From: GCA-003244245 sp050699975 | GTDB lineage: Bacteria > Actinomycetota > Actinomycetes > Mycobacteriales > Pseudonocardiaceae | DNA: 21,801 bases | NCBI GenBank assembly: GCA_050699975.1 | Contig: JBOHGH010000079.1 | Span: 1-21,801, forward strand | Direction of reading: 5' to 3' | Shown: piece by piece, positions 1 to 6,352 of the stretch | How the letters are laid out: every line of letters starts with the position of its first letter | Position numbering within the stretch: position 1 is the first letter of the stretch | The notes under the pieces: generated by a model | Told to the model about the DNA's origin: nothing | What the model saw: the letters and a program-made list of their open reading frames with translations, nothing else | Databases searched by the model: none | Program-made: the position numbers and the translations under genes

Positions 1-173
1 GCGCGGGCCAGCGCGGCGACGGCCAGCGGGCGGGTCGCGGGCGGCCCCAGCAGGGCCATCTCGGGGGCACCGGCCCGCCCGACCAGCTCGCGCAGGGAGG
101 GTTCCGGCAGCACGGCCTCGAGCAGGCCGGACAGATGAGCGGATGTGGTCGGTAGCGCGGTCGCTACGGGCAC
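1..173 (-). CDS. mfd: Transcription-repair coupling factor Mfd, N-terminal fragment
   Basis: Only the first 57 codons are in the window; the gene runs off the left edge. Reading leftward from a GTG at 173, the translation contains LSGLLEAVLPEPSLRELVG and then LLGPPATRPLAVAALAR. This matches the usual beginning of actinobacterial Mfd: a short helix, then the hydrophobic strand that starts the UvrB-like damage-recognition module. Mfd is a DNA translocase that removes stalled RNA polymerase and recruits UvrA. An AAAGG Shine-Dalgarno lies 8 bases upstream of the GTG and supports the start. The gene is divergent from the regulator genes to its right and suggests that the window begins in core chromosome. 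The identification rests on a short, low-complexity N-terminus, so another protein with a similar start cannot be excluded. Confidence 0.6.
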   Translation of the reverse strand, partial: MPVATALPTTSAHLSGLLEAVLPEPSLRELVGRAGAPEMALLGPPATRPLAVAALAR

Positions 174-532
174 CGTGTGAGCCTTTCGGGCCGGACGTGG
201 TCGACACAGAACAGACCCCTGCCCGGGACGCAACCGGCGCATCGGGGTCGCGGGATCCACGATACCGGCCGGCTCGCCCTTGGACCGCCGAGGGCACGTT
301 CTACGTGCTCCGACGCTGCCGCATTAGGTGCCGTTTTAGGCGATCTCGGTAATCAGATCGCCACGTTCGGCGGTATGCTGGAAGAGGTCGACCGCCCATC
401 CAACTGCATTATGGCATTCCTTCTGGTCGGTGCCCCGGCCCGGAAACCCTAGCGAAATAAAATGCAATGGTGAGGTGGGATCGTGGCGATCGGTGGAAAG
501 CGGACGGGTTCGGACCGTCTGGTCGGTCCGTC
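174..532. other. Divergent intergenic region between mfd and the first regulator
   Basis: This 359-base gap separates two divergently transcribed genes and should hold both promoters. Short open frames on either strand have no family resemblance and unnatural Arg/Pro-rich composition. A perfect inverted repeat at 339-362 is the only clear structure. A TAAAAT hexamer at 458-463 resembles a -10 box, but no convincing -35 partner is present. Confidence 0.6.
339..362. promoter_or_regulatory. Perfect inverted repeat, possible operator
   Basis: The arms GGCGATCT (339-346) and AGATCGCC (355-362) are exact reverse complements separated by 8 bases. The repeat sits in the divergent intergenic region, about 170 bases before the regulator start and the same distance before mfd. 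Its size and symmetry suit a dimeric repressor or activator site. It could instead form a small hairpin in either leader RNA. No T-run follows it, so it does not look like a terminator. Confidence 0.4.
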
Positions 533-1195
533 ATGACGAGCATCGTGCTCTGCGACGACCACGCGGTCTTCGTGGAATCGCTGGTCTCCGTATTGGTCGG
601 AGCCGGATTCCGGGTACCGGCGGTGGCCCGGAGCCTAGCCGGGACCATCGAGGCGGTCCGTCACCACCGGCCCGATGTCTGTCTCCTGAGCCGTCACTTC
701 TCCGATGGAGACGGCGTAGCCGCGATCGGTCGTGTTGTCGCGGTAAGCCCGGCGACCCGGATACTCGTGCTCACGGCAGAGGGCGATACCGACGCGATGC
801 GCCGCGCCGTCCGGTTGGGAGCCGCCGGCTACGTGGACAAGACCTGGGGGGTCCGCAAGCTGGTCCAGGCGCTCCAGCGGGTCGTCGACGGTGCGGTCGT
901 GCTGGACGCACCCCGGGCCACCAGTCCGCGGTCCGACATCTCCGAAGCGCGCCGGCTCGCTGCGCACCTGACCGGCCGCGAGAGGGAATGCCTCGCGCTG
1001 CTCGTCGAGGGCCTCGATACCCGGGCGATGACCCTGCGGCTCGGGGTCTCGACCACCACGGTGCGGAGCCATGTACAGGCGCTGCTGACCAAACTCGGAG
1101 TGCACTCGCGGCTGGAGGCTGCCACTTTCGCCGTGCGCTACGACCTGGTCGATCATGATCAGCACAGCCCGGACGGCCGCACGAAAACGGGATAG
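533..1195 (+). CDS. NarL/FixJ-type response regulator with altered phosphoacceptor
   Basis: The 220-residue protein has a receiver domain (about 1-120) and a C-terminal LuxR-type helix-turn-helix (about 147-200, starting LTGREREC and ending KLGVHSRLEAATFA), so it should be a DNA-binding transcription factor. The acidic pair D8-D9, switch threonine T81 and lysine K103 are present. The expected phosphoacceptor aspartate, at the end of the strand reading PDVCLLS, is Ser53. Conventional phosphorylation is therefore unlikely. No histidine kinase gene is nearby. The ATG at 533 starts the receiver at the usual distance, but has no clear Shine-Dalgarno; an in-frame ATG at 467 would add 22 residues without resemblance to the family. 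It lies two bases ahead of a second, similar regulator and probably shares its transcript. Confidence 0.85.
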   Translation: MTSIVLCDDHAVFVESLVSVLVGAGFRVPAVARSLAGTIEAVRHHRPDVCLLSRHFSDGDGVAAIGRVVAVSPATRILVLTAEGDTDAMRRAVRLGAAGYVDKTWGVRKLVQALQRVVDGAVVLDAPRATSPRSDISEARRLAAHLTGRERECLALLVEGLDTRAMTLRLGVSTTTVRSHVQALLTKLGVHSRLEAATFAVRYDLVDHDQHSPDGRTKTG

Positions 1196-1197
1196 TC

Positions 1198-1968
1198 GTG
1201 AATGGGACGAAGCGGCAAGGCGCGGTTCGCGGTGTGAGTCCCGTCCGGGTGCTGCTGGTCGACGACCACCAGATGCTGACCGAGGCGCTCGCGGCCAGGC
1301 TGTTCACCACCCCCGACATCGTCGTTGTCGGGCATTGTGCGACCCGGGATTCCCATCCAGGGGCTCCCCATCCCGAGGCGCTGGCCACCGTGGCGCGCCC
1401 CGACGTGATCACCATCGAGGTCACCCTGGCCCGCGACGCGGCCCCGCTGCTCACGCTGTTCCGCACGGCGTGGCCGCCCGCACACTTCGTGGTCCTCACC
1501 GCGAGCCGCGACCCGGAGCAGGCCGTCGAAGCCGCGCGAGCGGGCGCCGTCGGGTGGGTTTCGAAGGAGTCCTCAATCGACACCCTGATCTATGCCCTGC
1601 GGTGCGCCAGCCGCGGGCATGCGTGTTTTCCTCCGGAGCAACTGGGCCGGATTCTGCGGGAGTTGCGGGCCGACGTCGGGCGGGCGCAGCGCCGCGACGG
1701 ACCGCTGGACATATTGACCTGCCGCGAGCGCGCCGTGCTGATGTGTCTGGTGGAGGGCCGCGGCAAGGCGGAGATCGCCGACGAGCTCGGGTTGTCGGTG
1801 AACACGGTACGGACCCACACCAACAAGATCTTCGCCAAACTGGGCGTGCACAGCCGGCTCGAGGCCGTCACTGTCGCCCGAAGTGCGCTGCGCGGCACCC
1901 AGCCTCCCGCAACGGGCGTAGCCGTTGCCCTCTCGACGCAGGAGCCCCCGGTGAAGGTAGCGCCGTAG
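1198..1968 (+). CDS. NarL/FixJ-type response regulator with Glu at the phosphoacceptor site
   Basis: A 256-residue regulator with a receiver domain (about 16-140) and a LuxR-type DNA-binding domain (about 172-227, LTCRERAVLMCLVEGR through KIFAKLGVHSRLEAVTVA). D22-D23, T101 and K123 are conserved, but the strand that should end in the phosphoacceptor Asp reads ARPDVITIE, placing Glu74 there. Glu at this position can mimic phospho-Asp in response regulators, so the protein may be constitutively active; this is inference. It resembles its upstream neighbour, especially in the recognition helix, suggesting tandem duplication and similar operators. The GTG at 1198 has a weak ribosome-binding site; GTG 1234, which begins SPVRVLLVDDH, gives a more typical N-terminus. 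A polysaccharide deacetylase follows after 14 bases, making the pair likely regulators of that operon. Confidence 0.85.
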   Translation: MNGTKRQGAVRGVSPVRVLLVDDHQMLTEALAARLFTTPDIVVVGHCATRDSHPGAPHPEALATVARPDVITIEVTLARDAAPLLTLFRTAWPPAHFVVLTASRDPEQAVEAARAGAVGWVSKESSIDTLIYALRCASRGHACFPPEQLGRILRELRADVGRAQRRDGPLDILTCRERAVLMCLVEGRGKAEIADELGLSVNTVRTHTNKIFAKLGVHSRLEAVTVARSALRGTQPPATGVAVALSTQEPPVKVAP

Positions 1969-1982
1969 CGTCGGCTCCCACC

Positions 1983-2774
1983 ATGAGCGAAGCGATCGAC
2001 GACGTGCGCGTGCACGGCCGGGGGTCTGGCCCCCTGCCAGCGGTGTTGATGTACCACTCGGTTGCACCGTATGACCAGGATCCCTACCTCGTGACGGTGC
2101 GCCCCGCCCGGTTCGAGCAGCAACTGCGCTGGCTGGACCGGCGCGGCCTGCGGGGCACCTCGATGCGCGAGCTGTTGGCGGCCCGGCGCGAGGCCGCTGA
2201 TCGGGGTCTGGTCGGGCTCACCTTCGACGACGGCTACGCCGACTTCTCCGAGCACGTGCTACCCGCCCTGCGCCGGTTCGGATTCACGGCAACCGTGTTC
2301 GTGATCGCCGATCTGCTGGGCGGCTGCAACTCCTGGGACGAGGCGGGCCCCCGCAAGGCCCTCATGACCGCCGAACAGATCCGTCACGCGGCGGCCAGCG
2401 GCATGGAGATCGGCTCGCACGGCCTGCGGCATGTGTCGCTGACCTCGCTCGGCGGCGGCAGTGACGTTCTCGATGTGCTGACCGCCGAGGTCTCGGGGAG
2501 CCGGGCCATTCTGCAAGAGGTGTCCGGCCAGGAGGTCTCGGGCTTCTGCTACCCCTACGGGCACGTGGACGCCACGGCCGTGAACGCGGTGCGGGCCGCC
2601 GGTTACCGTTACGGCTGCGCGATCTGGCCGTCGAATCTCACCGGCCTGCACGCACTGCCGCGCACCTACATCGGGGACCGCGACGGGTCCCGGCGACTGC
2701 TCGCCAAGTGGTACCGGCACCAATTGTGGTACCGGCAGGCACGGAGCACCCCCTGCCGGCACGAACCCGCGTGA
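1983..2774 (+). CDS. Polysaccharide deacetylase (NodB/CE4 family)
   Basis: A 263-residue protein with the carbohydrate esterase 4 motifs in order: TFDDGY at 80-85 (catalytic base and metal Asp), SHGLRH at 145-150 (two metal histidines), and CYPYG at 189-193. An MYHSVAP segment at 23-29 is typical of the family. CE4 enzymes remove N- or O-acetyl groups from polysaccharides, usually with Zn or a similar metal. No signal peptide or membrane segment is evident, so it may act on a cytoplasmic lipid-linked sugar intermediate rather than a finished polymer. The ATG at 1983 lacks a strong Shine-Dalgarno, and translation may depend on coupling to the regulator upstream. Its TGA overlaps the GTG of the next glycosyltransferase by four bases, so the two are probably co-translated. 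Confidence 0.9.
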   Translation: MSEAIDDVRVHGRGSGPLPAVLMYHSVAPYDQDPYLVTVRPARFEQQLRWLDRRGLRGTSMRELLAARREAADRGLVGLTFDDGYADFSEHVLPALRRFGFTATVFVIADLLGGCNSWDEAGPRKALMTAEQIRHAAASGMEIGSHGLRHVSLTSLGGGSDVLDVLTAEVSGSRAILQEVSGQEVSGFCYPYGHVDATAVNAVRAAGYRYGCAIWPSNLTGLHALPRTYIGDRDGSRRLLAKWYRHQLWYRQARSTPCRHEPA

Positions 2775-3880
2775 ACACGGACCTGACCGTGCTGCACGCG
2801 GTCCAGCCCACCGGTGCGGGGGTGGCGGGGTATGTCGCGGCGGTGGCCGCCGACCAGCTCACCCGAGGCTGGCGGGTCATGGTCGCCTGCCCCTGCGGCG
2901 GGCAACTTGGCGCCGACTTGGCTGCCCGTGGGATACCGCGACTGCACTGGCCCGCAACCCGTTCTCCCGGCCCCGAAACGGTGCTCGAGACACAGTGGCT
3001 GGGCCAGCTGATCAGGGCGACCCGGCCCGACGTGGTGCACCTGCACTCGGCGAAGGCGGGGTTGGCTGGGCGGCTGGCCCTGCATGGACGACGCCCCACG
3101 CTGTTCCAACCACACGGCTGGTCGTGGCTCGCGGTTCGCGGCGCGGCCGCGCGCGCGGCGCTGGCCTGGGAACGCGTCGCGTCGCGCTGGACCGATGTGG
3201 TCGTGTGCGTTGGCGACGGCGAAGGCGCCCACGCGCGTCACCGTCAGGTGCACGCCCGCCACGTCGTGGTCCGCAACGGCGTCGATCTGGCGAGGTTCAC
3301 CCCGGCCGACGAGCGATCCCGGGCCGACGCCCGGGATCGGCTGGGGGTGGACCGGGAGGTGTCGCTGGCGGTGTGCATCGGCCGGATCACCCGCCAGAAG
3401 GGTCAGGACGTGCTGCTGGCGGCGTGGCCATCGGTGCGGCGGCATCGCCCGGGAGCCGAGTTGTGCATCGTGGGTGACGGCAGTCTGCTGGCCACGCTGC
3501 GTGGCTGGGCCCCTCCCGGCGTGCGGTTCGTGGCACCGGTCACCGATCCCCGGCCCTGGTACGCGGCGGCCGACGTGGTGGTCTTGCCATCCCGCTGGGA
3601 AGGCCTGTCGCTGACCCTGCTCGAGGCGCTTGCCAGCGGTCGCCCAGTGGTGGTTTCCGACATCCCCGGCCTCGCGGAGGCCACCACCGCCGGTGTGGGT
3701 GCCCGGGTGCCGGTCGGCGACACCGCAGCGCTGGCCGGGGCCATCGCGCGGCGGCTGGACGATGCCGACTTGCGCGCCGCCGAGGGACGGGCCGCGGCGT
3801 CGGCCGCGAGCGCCTTTGACGTTCGGCGCACCCACGACCAGCTTGCCGCGGTCACAGCCCAGCTCGCCCAGTGCCGATAA
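2771..3880 (+). CDS. Glycosyltransferase family 4 (GT-B fold)
   Basis: A 369-residue retaining GT-B glycosyltransferase. The N-terminal acceptor domain begins LTVLHAVQPTGAGVAGYV and contains DVVHLHSAKAG at 87-97. The C-terminal donor domain has GRITRQKG at 204-211 (phosphate-binding Arg and Lys) and the EGLSLTLLE signature at 277-285, the family's E-x7-E motif. It likely transfers a sugar from a nucleotide donor to a growing lipid-linked or capsular glycan at the inner membrane face. The GTG at 2771 overlaps the deacetylase stop as GTGA; a start at 2708 would add a Pro-rich extension inside the upstream gene and is less likely. Nothing obviously continues this operon downstream, since the carboxylase block begins after about 250 bases. 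Confidence 0.92.
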   Translation: MNTDLTVLHAVQPTGAGVAGYVAAVAADQLTRGWRVMVACPCGGQLGADLAARGIPRLHWPATRSPGPETVLETQWLGQLIRATRPDVVHLHSAKAGLAGRLALHGRRPTLFQPHGWSWLAVRGAAARAALAWERVASRWTDVVVCVGDGEGAHARHRQVHARHVVVRNGVDLARFTPADERSRADARDRLGVDREVSLAVCIGRITRQKGQDVLLAAWPSVRRHRPGAELCIVGDGSLLATLRGWAPPGVRFVAPVTDPRPWYAAADVVVLPSRWEGLSLTLLEALASGRPVVVSDIPGLAEATTAGVGARVPVGDTAALAGAIARRLDDADLRAAEGRAAASAASAFDVRRTHDQLAAVTAQLAQCR

Positions 3881-3950
3881 GCCGGGAATGACCCCGTAGG
3901 ACCGTCCGCTCCCCTCTTGGCCCGCTGAGCTTGCTGGCCTTCCTCGCAGC

Positions 3951-4063
3951 GTGCGATGTATCAGGGAGCAGGAGGAGTGCATCAGTACAGGTAACCGGAT
4001 CGAACGTGGACCACTACTGGGTGAGACTTAAATCTCTCAGGCAACACCAAGGAAATCGTGCAC
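3951..4063 (+). promoter_or_regulatory. Glycine-riboswitch-like leader element (degenerate or partial)
   Basis: Bases 4031-4044 read AATCTCTCAGGCAA, the same as the conserved 3' core of bacterial glycine riboswitches. A closing stem can be drawn between GTGCGAT (3951-3957) and ATCGTGCAC (4055-4063) with a two-base bulge. A GGGAG upstream (about 3964-3968) could pair with CTCTC as helix P2. The other diagnostic core, GCCGAAGG, is not recognisable; the nearest match is CCGGATCGAAC. It may be a divergent aptamer, a remnant, or chance. It precedes accDA by about 70 bases in the sense direction. Confidence 0.3.
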
Positions 4064-4084
4064 CAACAGGACCAGCCCTACCCA

Positions 4085-4114
4085 AAAGCCTACTCGTCCG
4101 AAAGCCTACTCGTC
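4085..4114. repeat. 14-bp direct repeat upstream of accDA
   Basis: AAAGCCTACTCGTC occurs at 4085-4098 and again at 4101-4114, separated by CG (16-base period). It lies 20 bases before the accDA start, overlapping the region where the leader RNA or an activator would act. It could be a tandem regulator-binding site or a slippage duplication. Confidence 0.6.
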
Positions 4115-4134
4115 TCTGCCAAAGAGGTTCACGC

Positions 4135-5850
4135 ATGCCTGTCATCCAACAGCCCCGACGGACCGGGAGGGGCATAAGCGACTGGGTGAAGTGCCCCGGA
4201 TGCGGTCGGCTGCAGTACGCGAAGCGGTTGGCTCGCAGCCTTCACGTCTGCTCTCAGTGCGATCACCACTTCCGGCTCACAGCGCGAGAGCGGATCGCGC
4301 AGCTCGCCGATGCGGACAGTTTCGCTGAGTGTGGCAACGACATTGGCACCGCGGACCCCCTCAGCTTCACCGATCGGCGCCCGTACGGGCAGCGAATAGC
4401 TGAGGCGATCAGCACGACCGGGGAGCGTGAGGCCGTGGTGTTTGGTACCGCCGCGGTCGAGGGCCACCGGGTCATCCTGCTGGTCATGGATTTCAGGTTC
4501 ATGGGCGGGAGCATGGGCAACGCTGTCGGTGAGGCGGTTGCCCGCGCCGCGGAGATGGCGTACGAGACCCGGCGCCCGCTTGTCCTCGTCTGCTCATCCG
4601 GCGGTGCACGAATGCAGGAGGGCATCATCTCACTGCTGCAGATGGTGAAGACGAGTCAAGCGCTTGCCCGTCTGCACGAGACGGGGGTGCTCTCGGTGTG
4701 CATCCTGAGCGATCCAACGTTCGGGGGGGTCACCGCATCGTTCGCGATGCTGGGCAGCATCGTGGTCGCGGAGTCTGGCGCGCTTGTTGGATTCGCCGGT
4801 CCCCGCGTCATCGAGCAAACCATCCGGCAGAAGCTGCCGCCGGATTTCCAGACCAGCGAGTTTCTTTTCCGGCACGGGCTCATCGACCGGGTCGAGAACC
4901 GTGCCGGGCTGCGGTCGTTGCTCGTGCGACTACTCACCCTCCATGCACCGGTGACCGAGACCGCGCCGCCGGAAGTCGTGGACATGAGGTCGCTGGGCAA
5001 GGTCACTGCTGCGTGGTCGCGGTCACGTGACCCGTGGGAGGTGGTCCAGGTCGCGCGTAACATCGAGCGTCCCACCGCGCTTGATTATCTACGCGACGCA
5101 TTCGACGAGTTTGTCGAGCTTCATGGGGACCGCTGCTTCGCCGACGACCCAGCGATTGTTGGTGGCATCGCGCGCATCGGTGGTCGTCCGGTCGTGGTCA
5201 TTGCCCACCAGAAGGGCCACAGCACTAAAGAGCTGGTAGCCCGCAACTTTGGCATGCCCCACCCCGAGGGGTACCGAAAAGCGCTGCGGTTAATGGAACA
5301 CGCCGAGCGGTTCAGTATGCCTGTGGTGACGCTGGTCGACACACCTGGCGCCTATCCCGGCGTGGAGGCAGAAGAACGCGGGCAGGCAGGGGCAATCGCT
5401 CAGGTCATCATGCGGGCGAGCCGGCTGCGGGTACCCATCGTCTCCGTCGTGACCGGCGAGGGCGGCAGCGGTGGCGCGTTGGCGCTCGCCACCGGCGACC
5501 GACTGCTCATGCTCGAGAACAGCTTCTACTCGGTCATCAGCCCGGAGGGATGTGCGGCAATCCTCTGGCGCACAGCCGACGCCGCTCCCGCAGCGGCGCG
5601 GGCGTTGCGCATCACGGCTGCTGACCTCCTGCAACTGGGAATCGCCGACGCGGTCATCCCCGAGCCGCCCGGCGGCGCGCACGAAAACCCCCTCAGGGCA
5701 GCCAGCAGCCTGCGCCGCAACGTCCTGCAGGCGCTCGCCGAAGTCACGGCTTTCGATGTCCCGTCCCTGCTCGCCGCGCGGTACGAGCGGTTCCGCCAGG
5801 TCGGCCCGGCTGTGCCGGCTCCCTTGCCCGCGGAGGTGCGGAGCGCATGA
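4135..5850 (+). CDS. accDA: Acetyl-CoA carboxylase carboxyltransferase, fused beta-alpha subunits
   Basis: A 571-residue fusion carrying both halves of the E. coli-type carboxyltransferase, which moves CO2 from biotin to acetyl-CoA to make malonyl-CoA. The beta (AccD) half starts with a zinc ribbon, C20-x2-C23 and C39-x2-C42, and has the oxyanion segment SSGGARMQEG at 154-163. The alpha (AccA) half begins near 310 and includes DYLRDAFDEFVELHGDR, HQKGHSTKE (358-366), DTPGAYPG and GEGGSGGALA (441-450). The ATG at 4135 has an AAAGAGG site 7 bases upstream; the frame is open back to 3931, but that extension is non-coding in character. It overlaps accB by four bases. Actinomycetes usually rely on AccA/AccD-type acyl-CoA carboxylases, so an E. 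coli-type set next to biosynthetic genes suggests a dedicated precursor supply. Confidence 0.93.
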   Translation: MPVIQQPRRTGRGISDWVKCPGCGRLQYAKRLARSLHVCSQCDHHFRLTARERIAQLADADSFAECGNDIGTADPLSFTDRRPYGQRIAEAISTTGEREAVVFGTAAVEGHRVILLVMDFRFMGGSMGNAVGEAVARAAEMAYETRRPLVLVCSSGGARMQEGIISLLQMVKTSQALARLHETGVLSVCILSDPTFGGVTASFAMLGSIVVAESGALVGFAGPRVIEQTIRQKLPPDFQTSEFLFRHGLIDRVENRAGLRSLLVRLLTLHAPVTETAPPEVVDMRSLGKVTAAWSRSRDPWEVVQVARNIERPTALDYLRDAFDEFVELHGDRCFADDPAIVGGIARIGGRPVVVIAHQKGHSTKELVARNFGMPHPEGYRKALRLMEHAERFSMPVVTLVDTPGAYPGVEAEERGQAGAIAQVIMRASRLRVPIVSVVTGEGGSGGALALATGDRLLMLENSFYSVISPEGCAAILWRTADAAPAAARALRITAADLLQLGIADAVIPEPPGGAHENPLRAASSLRRNVLQALAEVTAFDVPSLLAARYERFRQVGPAVPAPLPAEVRSA

Positions 5851-6338
5851 GCGACTCCATCCGCGGCACGAGCGAAGAAGCGCTGCGGGCTCTGTGCCAG
5901 CAGGCCATCGAACTCGCCCGGAGCCTCCCCGGTCCCCTGCGACGGATTGCGGTGCGGAGCACCGATAACACCGTCGAGGTGGAGTGGCCGATCGGCGATG
6001 CTGCGCAACCGTTGACGACGGTGTCTCGACCACTCACCTCGGTACCAGACGAGACGCCGACCGCGGACGTCGACGCGGCGGCCCACATCGTCCGCGCGCC
6101 GCTCGTCGGGACCTTCTACCGAGCACCAAAGCCCGATGCGGAACCGTTCGTCGCCGTCGGCGACATCGTCGAGGTCGGCCAGACGGTCGCAATCGTAGAA
6201 ACGATGAAGCTACTGAACCACATCGTCACGGAGGTCGCCGGACGCGTCGTCGAGATCTGTTTGAGCGACGGCGAATCGGTCGAGTTCGAGCAGCCGCTCA
6301 TGCGCATCCTGCCGCTCGTGGACGACGAGGCTACGTGA
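5847..6338 (+). CDS. accB: Biotin carboxyl carrier protein of acetyl-CoA carboxylase
   Basis: A 163-residue BCCP. The N-terminal 70 residues form the variable dimerisation and linker region. The biotinyl domain (about 80-160) carries APLVGTFYRAPKPDAEPFV, the thumb-containing segment typical of AccB, and the biotinylation motif VETMKLLN with Lys121 as the biotin attachment site. It shuttles carboxybiotin between the biotin carboxylase and carboxyltransferase encoded on either side. ATGA overlap with accDA and a GGAGGTGCGGAG stretch upstream support the ATG at 5847. Length is close to the family norm (about 155 residues in E. coli). Confidence 0.95.
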   Translation: MSDSIRGTSEEALRALCQQAIELARSLPGPLRRIAVRSTDNTVEVEWPIGDAAQPLTTVSRPLTSVPDETPTADVDAAAHIVRAPLVGTFYRAPKPDAEPFVAVGDIVEVGQTVAIVETMKLLNHIVTEVAGRVVEICLSDGESVEFEQPLMRILPLVDDEAT

Positions 6339-6352
6339 GGGGACGCGCCACC

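Larger units (their letters stand above)
3881..4134. other. Leader region between glycosyltransferase and carboxylase operon
   Basis: This non-coding 254-base stretch is visibly richer in A and T than the polysaccharide genes before it. It carries a glycine-riboswitch-like segment (3951-4063), a 14-base tandem direct repeat (4085-4114) and a good Shine-Dalgarno (4121-4127) for accDA. It probably contains the carboxylase promoter and 5' leader. It may also mark the left border of the inserted biosynthetic block. No certain -10/-35 pair was identified. Confidence 0.5.

Noticed and set aside
458..463. TAAAAT as a -10 box for the first regulator
   Set aside because: No acceptable -35 hexamer lies at 16-18 bases upstream, so one AT-rich hexamer alone is not enough to call a promoter.
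2666..3982. Long minus-strand open frame of over 430 codons opposite the deacetylase and glycosyltransferase
   Set aside because: It is antisense to two genes with intact family motifs, has Arg/Gly/Gln-rich composition and shows no domain; long antisense frames are expected at this GC content.
3931..4134. Upstream extension of the accDA frame adding 68 residues
   Set aside because: The extension has no AccD similarity, spans the leader with repeat and riboswitch-like motif, and the ATG at 4135 has an excellent ribosome-binding site.
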